This document shows positions 26,304-34,800 of a DNA stretch of 64,000 nucleotides, piece by piece. Source of the DNA: Hyphomicrobiaceae bacterium (GTDB lineage Bacteria > Pseudomonadota > Alphaproteobacteria > Rhizobiales > Hyphomicrobiaceae); assembly GCA_020638055.1 (NCBI GenBank), contig JACKJH010000002.1, forward strand, positions 310,001 through 374,000, read 5' to 3'. Within the stretch, counting starts at the first letter, position 1, and each line of letters begins with the position of its first letter. The notes beneath the pieces were generated by a model. It ran no database searches. It was not told the origin of the DNA and saw nothing but the letters and a program-made list of their open reading frames with translations. The translations under genes were made by a program, and so were the position numbers.

Positions 26304-26433
26304 GGCCAACCTCACGATTACTTCAGTAGCAACTGAAAGATTGAAGTTGGAATTGCCGTGCTGGACCAACACCGCGCTGCGCGAAAACTGCGTGCATGGC
26401 GATATCGATGTTCGGAATTGAGCTTCGAAAGCT

Positions 26434-26946
26434 TCAGATCGGCATCTTCAGCGTATCGTCGATGTCGGGTTGCTGATCGACTGTACCGCCCGCTTCCATT
26501 TCTTCCTCGGTCGGCTCGCGTACATCCAAAATCTCCAGCCGGAAAATGACCTCGCGGCCGCACAATGGGTTGTTGCCATCCACGGTCAGCGTTTCATCAT
26601 CCATGCGCGTGACAATGAAATTGCGCGTGTCCCCATTCTCGTTTTCCATCGTGATGGTGGTGCCCAACTCACGGTATTCTTCCGGAACGTTCTCGATGCG
26701 ATCTGTGAAGACGAGCGTTTCGTCCCTGGGCCCGTAAATCTTGTTGCAATCGATGGGCACTTCGATGACATCGCCGGTTGTTTTGCCGTGCAGCTCTGAA
26801 AGAACCGCGGGCGCCAGCACTGAATGATTGACGCCATGGACGTAGCCCAAGGGAAATTCGACATGGCTCAATACGTGCCCGGTCTTGCTGTCACTCACCT
26901 TGAAGGTGAGTTCGACGAACTTGCCGTCCTCGACGATCTCGCTCAT
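26434..26946 (-). CDS. FKBP/SlyD-like peptidyl-prolyl isomerase
   Basis: About 170 residues. The FKBP domain with an inserted flap is visible: V-E-L-T-F-K-V-S-D near the start, G-D-V-I-E-V-P, and V-D-G-N-N-P-L-C-G-R-E-V-I-F-R-L-E-I-L-D-V-R, the SlyD hallmark (usually N-P-L-A-G). It lacks the His/Cys-rich metal-binding tail of E. coli SlyD and ends in an acidic tail. Same strand as, and downstream of, aprA and the 117-aa gene. I infer a folding or assembly role for the APS reductase, but a general chaperone is equally possible. Confidence 0.82.
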   Translation of the reverse strand: MSEIVEDGKFVELTFKVSDSKTGHVLSHVEFPLGYVHGVNHSVLAPAVLSELHGKTTGDVIEVPIDCNKIYGPRDETLVFTDRIENVPEEYRELGTTITMENENGDTRNFIVTRMDDETLTVDGNNPLCGREVIFRLEILDVREPTEEEMEAGGTVDQQPDIDDTLKMPI

Positions 26947-27029
26947 TTCAGATCTCCATCAAGATGAATCTTGGGGGCCAGCCTTTGCGCCGCAGCCTAG
27001 CGGTCATGGATTTGGATGCGCTTCAGCTC

Positions 27030-27380
27030 TCAGAAAATCGAAGCTCCGAAAATCCGTACCTCGTCTTCTTCATACCCCAGAACCAGGCGGCCGAGCCATT
27101 CACCCGGCCGCTTCGTGCAGCGCATGCGGTACAGGACCGTAACGTGCTCGCCGCGACGAATGATGCCGAGATAATCGTAATCGGAAGACAGGTTGCGCGT
27201 TAAGTCACTATTGGCGAATTGCTTGCCGACCTCGACTTCATGCAAGCCGTTGGTCAGCGCGTAGGAAAAATTCCTGACAAATTCGCCGTAGTTGCCTTCG
27301 TTGGAAAACTTGATGAGATCGTTCCACATCGGGTTGGCGGATTGGAGGATCTCGTCGTCAGATTTTTCGACAATGTTCAT
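27030..27380 (-). CDS. Hypothetical protein in the apr gene cluster
   Basis: About 117 residues if started at ATG 27380, which follows GAAGAG; a longer form from 27425 is possible. The sequence is mixed alpha/beta with W-N-D-L-I-K-F-S-N-E-G-N-Y and a C-terminal beta-rich part (Y-L-G-I-I-R-R-G-E-H-V-T-V-L-Y-R). The helix-then-sheet pattern resembles NTF2/SnoaL folds, but I cannot assign a family. It lies between aprA and the FKBP gene in the same orientation and so is probably part of that transcript. Confidence 0.6.
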   Translation of the reverse strand: MNIVEKSDDEILQSANPMWNDLIKFSNEGNYGEFVRNFSYALTNGLHEVEVGKQFANSDLTRNLSSDYDYLGIIRRGEHVTVLYRMRCTKRPGEWLGRLVLGYEEDEVRIFGASIF

Positions 27381-27542
27381 GCGTGGGGCTCTTCGTTGAA
27401 TATCCGGTCGTTTGTTTTCGGGCACTGAACTTCGGCTGCAAAGATTGCACTGAAGCGGCCAGTATTATTTGGCTAGGCCCAATCCGCGTTTCTCACCGGT
27501 CGACAGCCTGGACTTAAAGCAATCGAGGAGCCTCGGCGCAAA

Positions 27543-27600
27543 CTTCGGCCGAAGCTCCTCAACATTTCGGGTGCATGCAGCCCCTCGAAAGGGGCATGCA
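27543..27600 (-). terminator. Hairpins downstream of aprA
   Basis: Two palindromes follow the aprA stop: TGCATGC...CCCC-loop-GGGG...CATGCA at 27572-27600 and CTTCGGCCGAAG at 27543-27554. They may stabilise the apr message or reduce read-through into the accessory genes. No T-run. Confidence 0.45.
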
Positions 27601-27603
27601 GCA

Positions 27604-29544
27604 TTATTCGCCAACGACGGGCTCGGCCTGCTTTTCTTCTTCCTTCTCCTTGGCCTTCAATTCGGCCAGGGCCTTGTCCTCAAGGTCGCCCACGAGGTGG
27701 TAGCAGGGTGCCTTCTCCATGGTGTACTCACCCGTAACTGGGTCACGGCGGGAAACGGTCAGAACGTGCCAGTTCTCGTCATCCAGCTTCATGTAGTCAC
27801 CACGATAGTAATAGCCCGGCCAGCGGGTTTCCTTGCGGAACAGCGTGTGGTGCGTCACGCACTCAGACGTCCGGTGGCGATGCTTCAGTTCCCACGCGCG
27901 CAGCAGCTCGTGCAGGTCCTTTGCAGCCAGCTTCTCAAGGTCTTCTTCCATGATCTTCAGCTTCTTCAAGCAGATGTTGAGAAGCTTTTCGTTGGTCATG
28001 TAGTTGACCGTCACGCCGCCGCAGTACTCGTCCATGAGCTTCTGCAGACGGGACAGACCCTGACGCGGGTTGATGTAGTTGGGGTTGACGTCGCCCGCGA
28101 CGATTTCGTTGCGGTAGACCCTGTAACGCTCCAACGGCGCATAGATCTGCTTGCGGCGACGCTCAATCTGGTCGTCCGACACGCGGATGCCGTCAGCCTT
28201 ACCGTCGTTGATGTACTGGACGGCAGCCTTGGCGGCCAGACGGCCTTCGGTGAACGAGCCCGACGAGAACGCGTGCGGCGTGCCGCCGACAGCGTCACCG
28301 GCGCCGAACAGTCCTTCGACCGTCATCATGCGGTTGTAACCCCAGAAATATTCAGGCGGGGAAACATCCTCAGGTCCGCTGGCCCAACCACCGCAACCGG
28401 TGGCATGGGAACCCATGACGTAGGGTTCGGAGGTGGTCAGCTCGGGGTTCTCGTTCTTGGGATCGACGTCGGTCGCGGCCCACAATACGGCCTGGCCGAC
28501 GGTCATGCCCAGGAAGTTCTCCCAGCCCACTTCCTCAAGGTGAGGATCCTGGAACGAATGCATCGTCACCATGTGAATGGGACCGCGGCCGGCATTCACT
28601 TCGTTGATGATGCAGTGGTTACGCAGGCAGGTCGGGATCGGCCGGTGCGTTCTGTGCGACACTTCCGGATCGAGGTATTCCTTGCCCACCATCTTCTGCA
28701 GCGCGGGGAACCAGTTGGATTCGTATTCCTCGCCGAGGCAGTTCTGCGTGTAGGTCTTGAGATGGAGGAAGTAGGCGCCAACCGGACCGTAACCGTCCTT
28801 GAAGCGGGCGAGCACGATACGATTTTCCATCTGCGTCATCTTCGCGCCGGCTTCGATCATGAGACCGTAGGCTGAACCCGACGACCAGGGCGCATACCAA
28901 ACGCGGCCAGCACCTTCACCAACCGAACGCGGCTTGAAGATGTTAGACGCACCACCGGCAGCACAGATCACGGTTTTGGATTTGAAGACGTGATAGTTGC
29001 CCGTGCGCACGTTGAAGCCAACAGCACCAGCGACGCGGTTTTGCTTGGCGTCATCCATAAGAAGATGCGTTACGCAAATGCGGTTGAACACCTGATCTGC
29101 CGACTTCTTGGCGGCTTCCGCGACGATCGGCTTGTAGCTTTCGCCGTGGATCATGATCTGCCACCGGCCTTCGCGCTGGTAGGCTCCCGTCTTGGGGTTG
29201 CGCATCAGCGGCAGGCCCCACTCCTCGAACTGGTGGACGGCGGAGTCGACGTGCCGCGCCATGTCGAACAGCAGGTCTTCACGCACCATTCCCATCAAGT
29301 CGATGCGGGCGTAACGCACGTGATCTTCCGGATTGTTCTCGCCCCAGCGCGTGCCCATGTAGCAGTTGATGGCATAAAGCCCCTGCGCAACAGCACCCGA
29401 GCGGTCGATATTGGCCTTCTCGGCAATGATGATCTTCTTGTCCTGGCCCCAGTAGCGCGCTTCGAAAGCAGCACCGGTTCCGCCAAGACCGCCACCGACG
29501 ACGAGAACGTCAATGCCGTCTTCTACGATTGTCTTGTAAGCCAT
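27604..29544 (-). CDS. aprA: Adenylylsulfate (APS) reductase alpha subunit
   Basis: About 646 residues, the usual AprA length. The FAD-binding G-x-G-x-x-G (V-G-G-G-L-G-G-T-G-A-A) is near residue 17, and conserved blocks such as A-Q-G-L-Y-A-I-N-C-Y and C-A-A-G-G-A-S-N-I-F-K-P-R follow. AprA carries FAD and interconverts APS with sulfite plus AMP; in a sulfur oxidiser it makes APS. The start overlaps the aprB stop by one base (TGATG). Together with AprM, and without any qmo gene, this is the arrangement known for sulfur-oxidising lineages rather than sulfate reducers. Confidence 0.96.
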   Translation of the reverse strand: MAYKTIVEDGIDVLVVGGGLGGTGAAFEARYWGQDKKIIIAEKANIDRSGAVAQGLYAINCYMGTRWGENNPEDHVRYARIDLMGMVREDLLFDMARHVDSAVHQFEEWGLPLMRNPKTGAYQREGRWQIMIHGESYKPIVAEAAKKSADQVFNRICVTHLLMDDAKQNRVAGAVGFNVRTGNYHVFKSKTVICAAGGASNIFKPRSVGEGAGRVWYAPWSSGSAYGLMIEAGAKMTQMENRIVLARFKDGYGPVGAYFLHLKTYTQNCLGEEYESNWFPALQKMVGKEYLDPEVSHRTHRPIPTCLRNHCIINEVNAGRGPIHMVTMHSFQDPHLEEVGWENFLGMTVGQAVLWAATDVDPKNENPELTTSEPYVMGSHATGCGGWASGPEDVSPPEYFWGYNRMMTVEGLFGAGDAVGGTPHAFSSGSFTEGRLAAKAAVQYINDGKADGIRVSDDQIERRRKQIYAPLERYRVYRNEIVAGDVNPNYINPRQGLSRLQKLMDEYCGGVTVNYMTNEKLLNICLKKLKIMEEDLEKLAAKDLHELLRAWELKHRHRTSECVTHHTLFRKETRWPGYYYRGDYMKLDDENWHVLTVSRRDPVTGEYTMEKAPCYHLVGDLEDKALAELKAKEKEEEKQAEPVVGE

Positions 29545-30023
29545 CAGTAATACACCCCTTCCTTCATGCTGAGACCGGCAGCTTCCAGGGTATGTAGTCC
29601 GCCTTCATCCATCCGGAGATACTTGGGCTCATTGTAAAGGTTCTGGCTTTGACGCATATCCTTGTTGGGGCCAGGCACGTCCGCCAACTTCGGAATATGT
29701 TTGCCCCACGGCTTGGTCGTGATCGGCGACAGGAAGTTCTTTTCCGTACCGTCACGGAACTTGATCCGCCAGGCAATCGTGCCTTTGTCTTCTTCGCGAC
29801 GAACGCGAACGCTGTGCCCAAGAGGGGCGAAGTCCGCATAGCCGCGAACGTCGATCGCATATTGCGGGCACGCCTTGACGCAGGAGTAGCACTCCCAGCA
29901 CATGTCAGGCTCGATATTGTAGGCGCGGCGGTACGTCGTGTCGATGTGCATAATGTCCGACGGACAAATATCAACGCAGTGTCCGCAGCCATCGCATCTC
30001 GTCATGTAGACGAATGTGGGCAT
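29544..30023 (-). CDS. aprB: APS reductase beta subunit (ferredoxin-type)
   Basis: About 159 residues. Two [4Fe-4S] motifs: C10, C13, C16, C20 (C-D-G-C-G-H-C-V-D-I-C-P) and C42, C45, C48, C52 (C-W-E-C-Y-S-C-V-K-A-C-P). The C-terminal tail wraps around AprA in known structures. AAGGAAGGAG precedes the ATG. Second gene of the aprM-aprB-aprA cluster. Confidence 0.96.
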   Translation of the reverse strand: MPTFVYMTRCDGCGHCVDICPSDIMHIDTTYRRAYNIEPDMCWECYSCVKACPQYAIDVRGYADFAPLGHSVRVRREEDKGTIAWRIKFRDGTEKNFLSPITTKPWGKHIPKLADVPGPNKDMRQSQNLYNEPKYLRMDEGGLHTLEAAGLSMKEGVYY

Positions 30024-30064
30024 ACTCTGCTCCTTCCTTGATCGGCGTTATTTTGTTGTTTCGC

Positions 30065-30913
30065 TCAATAGTGGTGTGGCTGCTCACGCTTGATGCCCAG
30101 CCCCATGTTCATAGGTTCGTTCTTTAGCAGCTCCATGGAGTGCCGGTCACGATCTGCTGGGTTGGTTCTATCGGCAGGCTCAGGCAGCATGTCCAATGAT
30201 CCGTCCGCCTTCGCAATCCGCTTTTGATAGGCGGCGGCCGGCTTGAAGAACATATGTGCGAATTTCGACCACAGTACACCGCCGAACAGGACGGCGCTGG
30301 ATACGATGAACAGGGCAAGGAACAGTGTTGCCCACGGCTGCGACTGAACTGACTGGAAGAAGGACCAGAGCAGACCCGTGGCGGTCGTTGCCAGCAATGA
30401 CAAGATGAACAGGTCGGCGCGCACAAGCCGGTTCCACGCGTGGCCTTCGGCGGAAACATCTACGCGAATGAAGAACCAGAACCAGGCGCCACCAAACACG
30501 ACCATTGCAGCACCCAGGTGCCAAAGAAGCGGCCACAATACCGGTGTTGCATCACCTGCCGTTGGGTAGGAAAACACCATCACTGCGGTGCTCAACACGA
30601 AAAAGATGAACCCATACATGCCCAAAAGGTGCGACATGCGGCGGTTAGGGTTGCAGAATTCACCCGATGTCAGAACGTCTTCGGCAATGGTTTTCACCAG
30701 CACAGAGCTTTTGTCGCCCGCGCTGAGCTGCCGCTTGGCGTTCTTCTTCGCGCGCTCAGCATTTTGAAAGAAATATTCAGCGCTCTTTTTGTGCACAACG
30801 TCGATAATCGTGCCACCTACCACCAGCACGAACATCAAAATGACGTAGGCCTGGATGAAGCTGACCGGCAAAGTCTCCGACAGCAGGGAGAAGGGGTTTT
30901 CAGTGATGAACAA
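30065..30913 (-). CDS. aprM: APS reductase membrane anchor AprM
   Basis: About 282 residues with six hydrophobic segments (about 18-38, 90-113, 128-150, 165-185, 190-215, and a weaker one). An amphipathic cytoplasmic stretch lies between helices 1 and 2. Position directly before aprB and overall shape match AprM, thought to pass electrons from AprBA to the quinone pool in bacteria that lack QmoABC. The start is TTG 30913, with GAGGAAGGAAA just upstream; no ATG is in reach. Confidence 0.87.
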   Translation of the reverse strand: MFITENPFSLLSETLPVSFIQAYVILMFVLVVGGTIIDVVHKKSAEYFFQNAERAKKNAKRQLSAGDKSSVLVKTIAEDVLTSGEFCNPNRRMSHLLGMYGFIFFVLSTAVMVFSYPTAGDATPVLWPLLWHLGAAMVVFGGAWFWFFIRVDVSAEGHAWNRLVRADLFILSLLATTATGLLWSFFQSVQSQPWATLFLALFIVSSAVLFGGVLWSKFAHMFFKPAAAYQKRIAKADGSLDMLPEPADRTNPADRDRHSMELLKNEPMNMGLGIKREQPHHY

Positions 30914-31020
30914 GGTCAGTTTCCTTCCTCAAGTGTTGTTTCTTCTCGCGCGATTGCCCACGGCAAAGTCGCCCTAAATGTTGCATATCGTCGGTGGTTG
31001 GCGTCCCCCGCATACCTGTT

Positions 31021-31155
31021 CTAATGAACGAGCGAAGAAACACGCAGATTGCCGAGGAAGGTCCCTCCCGGATCATTCTTCCACGGGCTGCTTACACCGC
31101 CATTCAATCCGTTCCCTAGCACGAACCAATCGTCAACGTGCTCGGGAGCGGTCAT
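31021..31155 (-). CDS. Possible 44-aa leader protein of the apr operon
   Basis: A short frame with a strong ribosome binding site (GGGGAGG, 5 bases before ATG 31155) and the stop TAG at 31021, 107 bp before aprM on the same strand. The peptide begins M-T-A-P-E-H-V-D-D-W-F-V-L-G-N-G. No family recognised. Could be a small subunit, a regulatory leader peptide, or chance. Confidence 0.4.
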   Translation of the reverse strand: MTAPEHVDDWFVLGNGLNGGVSSPWKNDPGGTFLGNLRVSSLVH

Positions 31156-31635
31156 ACCACCTCCCCGTCATAAAATCGGCAGTCTAGTAATTCAGCACCG
31201 CACTCCTATATCAGGCAAGACCAAATTCATAAACCTGCATATTTGAATGCGTGCTGCTTCGAACGGTCGCGGGGACCTTATACCCTGTCCAGACGGCAGC
31301 AATAATTGGAGTTGGCTATTGGCGAATGCACTTCGCTGCTAAATTGGGCGTTCAGCGCAACCCAACACCTTTGTTTCGGCCAAGAACGCATTGATTTGTA
31401 GCGTAAATTTTTAGCGATCCAAAAAAAACCTGCCAAAATTGGCATCGCTTGAGAAGCGAAAAACTGCGCCAGCATTTCAAGTTCGCGCGCGCATATGCAT
31501 CGGCGTGCACTCCGCATTCCACCCTCAGCTAATCTGGGGATAGAAACGGCGCACGCGACATTCCTGCCTGTTCACACGGCCAGGGGCAACTGCCACCCAC
31601 AATAACCCGATCAGCTATTGTGATGCCAGGCATTG
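31156..31635. other. Intergenic region without a supported gene
   Basis: 480 bases between the apr operon and trhO. They include AT-richer stretches and probably the apr promoter, but no promoter, RNA or gene could be assigned. Confidence 0.4.
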
Positions 31636-32514
31636 TCACAATGCTGGGAGGCATGATCGCTGACACTGCGAACAAGCGCCTTCTGTATAGCCTCCGCCGT
31701 CACAATCCGTGTCCGTAGCAACTGGAGCTCCACAGTGCCGGCATAGTTTGTAGGCAGCCTGCTTAAGACCATGTCCCACAGCAACGCGCTCATCGAAGAC
31801 ATAGCACGCACCGTTCCAGAGACTGTCGCGTGCTGGCACCTCTTCCAGGTATTTCAGAATGCCACCCTTGAGGTGAAAGACCTCATTGAAGCCAAGGAAC
31901 TTCACATAGGCGGTCGCCTTTTCGCAGCGGATACCTCCGGTACAAAACATGGCGATGCGTTTGGGTCGAGCGGCAGCCGTGCTGCCATCAAGGCGTGATT
32001 GCAACCATGCTGGAAACTCGCGAAAGCTGCGCGTACCAGGGTTTTCTGCGCCATTGAAGGTTCCGACACCAACTTCGTAAGCGTTGCGCGTATCGATAAG
32101 AACAGTGTCAGGATCGGAAATCAGCGCGTTCCAATCGTTGGGCTCAACGTAAGTGCCAACCGCGTCGAGTGGATCAACGCCAGGCACCCCCATGGTCACG
32201 ATCTCAGTCTTGAGCCGCACTTTGAGGCGCTGAAACGGCATCCGCCGCGCCGTGGAGAATTTGATTTCGGCGCTGGCAAGCTGTGGCACGCGCTGAATGG
32301 CGTCCAGTACTTTCCGCACACCATGTGGTGATCCCGCAATGGTACCGTTTATGCCTTCTGACGCCAGCAACAATGTTCCCTTCACGCAAGCCTCACGGGC
32401 AACCTCGAAAAGGTGGTCACGGTGTTGGGCAAATGTCGGCCAACGCGCGAAGCGATAAAGCGCGGCGACGCAGTAGCGTTCGTTTTCAGAGGCGGTGATG
32501 GATTGGTCTGTCAT
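31636..32514 (-). CDS. trhO: tRNA uridine(34) hydroxylase TrhO (rhodanese domain)
   Basis: About 292 residues from ATG 32514. N-terminal acylphosphatase-like domain (L-L-L-A-S-E-G-I-N-G-T-I-A-G), then a rhodanese domain with the catalytic F-C-T-G-G-I-R-C-E-K-A at about residue 188, then a C-terminal Cys-rich part (C-R-H-C-G, C-S-Q-C). TrhO (formerly YceA) hydroxylates U34 of tRNAs to ho5U. Family assignment is strong. Confidence 0.9.
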   Translation of the reverse strand: MTDQSITASENERYCVAALYRFARWPTFAQHRDHLFEVAREACVKGTLLLASEGINGTIAGSPHGVRKVLDAIQRVPQLASAEIKFSTARRMPFQRLKVRLKTEIVTMGVPGVDPLDAVGTYVEPNDWNALISDPDTVLIDTRNAYEVGVGTFNGAENPGTRSFREFPAWLQSRLDGSTAAARPKRIAMFCTGGIRCEKATAYVKFLGFNEVFHLKGGILKYLEEVPARDSLWNGACYVFDERVAVGHGLKQAAYKLCRHCGAPVATDTDCDGGGYTEGACSQCQRSCLPAL

Positions 32515-32837
32515 GGCAATCGGCTTATCGCCTCTGCCTGGAGCCTGCAAGGCTCACGATCCTGCCAATCCAGAGACGCTCAACCATTCTATGAATAATA
32601 GCATTGGCGAATGTTCAGTTGCATGCATGTTCAGTCAGCACACGGTGGTCTTGCATGTGGGAGGCCATTTGCATCAGTCATTGGGATGGTCAAAAGTCCG
32701 GTCTGGACATGTGGCTTGACGGCCGCATTAACACTTTCGGTGCGCCACAACCCTTGACCCATCTTTTCGAAATGCACGAATCGCATAATCGTCCGAAATT
32801 GCCGCATATGACTGCGGTGACTTTGGAGAACACGACC

Positions 32838-32930
32838 ATGGCAGCAGCAAAGAAAGCTCCGGCTAAAAAAGCACCCGCCGCTAAGAAAGAGGCTCCCGCA
32901 AAAAAGCCCGCCGCCAAGAAGAAAAAGTAA
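32838..32930 (+). CDS. Lys/Ala-rich histone-H1-like peptide
   Basis: 30 residues built from A-K-K-A-P and A-A-K-K repeats, like the tail of bacterial histone-H1-like proteins. GGAG lies 10 bases before ATG 32838, and a terminator follows at 32981. It would be expected to bind nucleic acid non-specifically. Very short, so the sequence bias could arise from slippage within a repeat. Confidence 0.6.
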   Translation: MAAAKKAPAKKAPAAKKEAPAKKPAAKKKK

Positions 32931-32980
32931 TCGCACCTGTAGCGTATATTCGGCATTGGCCTACAGGCCGCCGGAGCATC

Positions 32981-33014
32981 GGGCACCTCGTTGTGGGTGC
33001 CCGTTCGCTTTTCT
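32981..33014 (+). terminator. Intrinsic terminator
   Basis: GGGCACC...GGTGCCC stem followed by a T-containing tract (GTTCGCTTTTC), after the histone-like gene. Confidence 0.65.
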
Positions 33015-33121
33015 AGAGCGCTTTTCGATCCGATGGAATCAGATCGAAAAGCGCTCTAGTTTCTTGTTTGGTCGCATTTTCTGCGACGAACCGGCGTCCA
33101 CTTCGTCGGAAAATGCTCTAG
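33013..33121 (+). repeat. Dispersed bipartite palindromic repeat
   Basis: One complete unit, CTAGAGCGCTTTTCGATCC to AAAATGCTCTAG. The left palindrome is nearly perfect here (GAGCGCTTTTCGAT with ATCGAAAAGCGCTC). No gene in the following 190 bases. Confidence 0.87.
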
Positions 33122-33314
33122 CTAACGATCTCCTACCAGCCCCCGCGTTATTGCCTTAGTCCAGTGCGCCTAAATCCCAGTGGTGCCTGTCCCATTGGAT
33201 GATTGCCACCTACCCGAAATCGCGTGGCTCCAGCCCGCTCAATCTGCTATGGCCACCTCGCACCCCCCTGGCAAACATGGCCATTAGGTGCCGCGGGACG
33301 AGGAGATAAGAAAT

Positions 33315-33725
33315 ATGAGCCGCAGCGAAACTCAAGCTTTGATTGAGCGCTATTATAACGCCTTCAATCAGGGCGACAGTGAAGGAATGCTGGCCTGCCT
33401 GACGCAAGACGTTATCCACGACGTCAATCAGGGTGCGCGCCGCGAGGGCATCGCGCAGTTCAAAGCCTTCAATGCGCGCATGGAGCACCATTACAAAGAG
33501 CAACTGGAAGACATCAGTGTCATGGTTAACGATGACGGCACGCGCGCGGCTGCCGAATTCAACGTCAACGGCACCTATCTCAACACCGATTCCGGACTGC
33601 CCGATGCAAATGGGCAAACCTATCGGCTGCCTGCGGGCACGTTTTTTGCCATTCGCGATGGCAAGATCGCGCGCGTAACCACATATTACAACCTGACCGA
33701 CTGGATTACCCAGGTCGCAGGTTGA
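33315..33725 (+). CDS. SnoaL-like (ketosteroid isomerase-related) protein
   Basis: 136 residues. Features of the NTF2/SnoaL fold: I-E-R-Y-Y-N-A-F-N-Q-G-D at the start, G-x-x-x-F-K-A-F-N, and a C-terminal F-F-A-I-R-D-G-K-I-A-R-V-T-T-Y-Y-N. GAGGAG precedes ATG 33315. Substrate unknown. It lies upstream of panD but 120 bp away. Confidence 0.82.
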   Translation: MSRSETQALIERYYNAFNQGDSEGMLACLTQDVIHDVNQGARREGIAQFKAFNARMEHHYKEQLEDISVMVNDDGTRAAAEFNVNGTYLNTDSGLPDANGQTYRLPAGTFFAIRDGKIARVTTYYNLTDWITQVAG

Positions 33726-33847
33726 GCGGGTCTGGCATGGCTGTAATCCCGCATGATCATGTGAAGACGGGCATCTGTAGTGGAGCTGGAAGAGCCTGCT
33801 CCACAACAAGTGCCAAATAGAACGACATAACCAAAAAGGAAACGGAC

Positions 33848-34207
33848 ATGCTGCTGACGATGCTGAAATGCAAGCTGCATCGCGCTACCGTGACCGAATG
33901 CGACCTCAATTACGAGGGCTCGATTTCCATAGACGCCAACTTGATCGAGGCTTGCGGCCTGCTGATCAACGAGCGCGTCGAAATCTACAACATCGATAAC
34001 GGAGAACGATTTGCGACCTACGTTATCGAAGGAAAAAAGGGCTCTGGCGGAATTGGCCTCAATGGCGCAGCCGCCCGCAAGGCGTGTACGGGCGACAAAC
34101 TCATTATTTGCGCCTATGCGGCCATGAAGCCGGATAAGGCGCGTGAATTCAAACCAACCGTGATCGTACTTGGCAAAGACAACAAGGTCCAAGAGGTCAA
34201 GGCATGA
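33848..34207 (+). CDS. panD: Aspartate 1-decarboxylase
   Basis: About 119 residues. The self-processing site is at G24-S25 (N-Y-E-G-S-I), which generates the pyruvoyl cofactor, and the pattern L-K-x-K-L-H-R-A-T-V-T near the N-terminus is typical. PanD makes beta-alanine for pantothenate and coenzyme A. AAAAGGAAA precedes the ATG. The stop overlaps the next gene (ATGA). Confidence 0.88.
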   Translation: MLLTMLKCKLHRATVTECDLNYEGSISIDANLIEACGLLINERVEIYNIDNGERFATYVIEGKKGSGGIGLNGAAARKACTGDKLIICAYAAMKPDKAREFKPTVIVLGKDNKVQEVKA

Positions 34208-34794
34208 GCCTGCAAGTCGCATCGCTGACCGGCGATGCCATCAAGGATGTGCTTGCTGACCTGGCCCGGTTGCGCATGGTGGTATTTCGCGACTGGCCCT
34301 ATCTCTATGACGGCACGCTGGAATATGAGCAGGACTACCTGGCTACATTCGCGGCTGCTCCGGGCGCGGTCTGCGTGGTTGCGCGCGACGGCGAGACAAT
34401 CGTCGGCGCATCTACGGGCCTGCCGATGCTTCACGCCGATGATGAATTCAAAGAGCCGTTCGAAACCGCTGGCTTCACACTTGCTGAGGTTTTTTATTGC
34501 GGCGAGAGCGTGCTGCTGCCATCGCACCGCGGCGGTGGTGTAGGGCACGCCTTTTTCGAACATCGCGAAGCCCAGGCAAAAAAACTTGGTGGGTTCAAAT
34601 ATTCCACGTTCTGCCGCGTCGTCAGGCCTGACGATCATCCGCTGAAGCCCAAGGATTACCGACCGCTCGACGGCTTCTGGAGCAAGCGCGGCTACGCACC
34701 CGTCGATGGGCTTGTGGCGAATTTCAAATGGAAGGATGTCGACCAGGACGTGGAAACGGTGAAGCCGCTGCAGTTCTGGATAAGGCCTCTCTGA
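34204..34794 (+). CDS. GNAT-family N-acetyltransferase
   Basis: About 196 residues. A GNAT-type acetyl-CoA binding loop is suggested by L-P-S-H-R-G-G-G-V-G-H-A-F-F at about residue 100-115, preceded by a long beta-rich part. Its start overlaps the end of panD. It is followed 6 bp later by a nitrilase-superfamily gene, a pair seen fused in other bacteria (YhcX type). The acceptor is unknown. Confidence 0.8.
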   Translation: MSLQVASLTGDAIKDVLADLARLRMVVFRDWPYLYDGTLEYEQDYLATFAAAPGAVCVVARDGETIVGASTGLPMLHADDEFKEPFETAGFTLAEVFYCGESVLLPSHRGGGVGHAFFEHREAQAKKLGGFKYSTFCRVVRPDDHPLKPKDYRPLDGFWSKRGYAPVDGLVANFKWKDVDQDVETVKPLQFWIRPL

Positions 34795-34800
34795 GGTACC

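Noticed and set aside
27469..28875. 468-aa protein on the + strand
   Set aside because: It is antisense to aprA, whose reading frame is certain.
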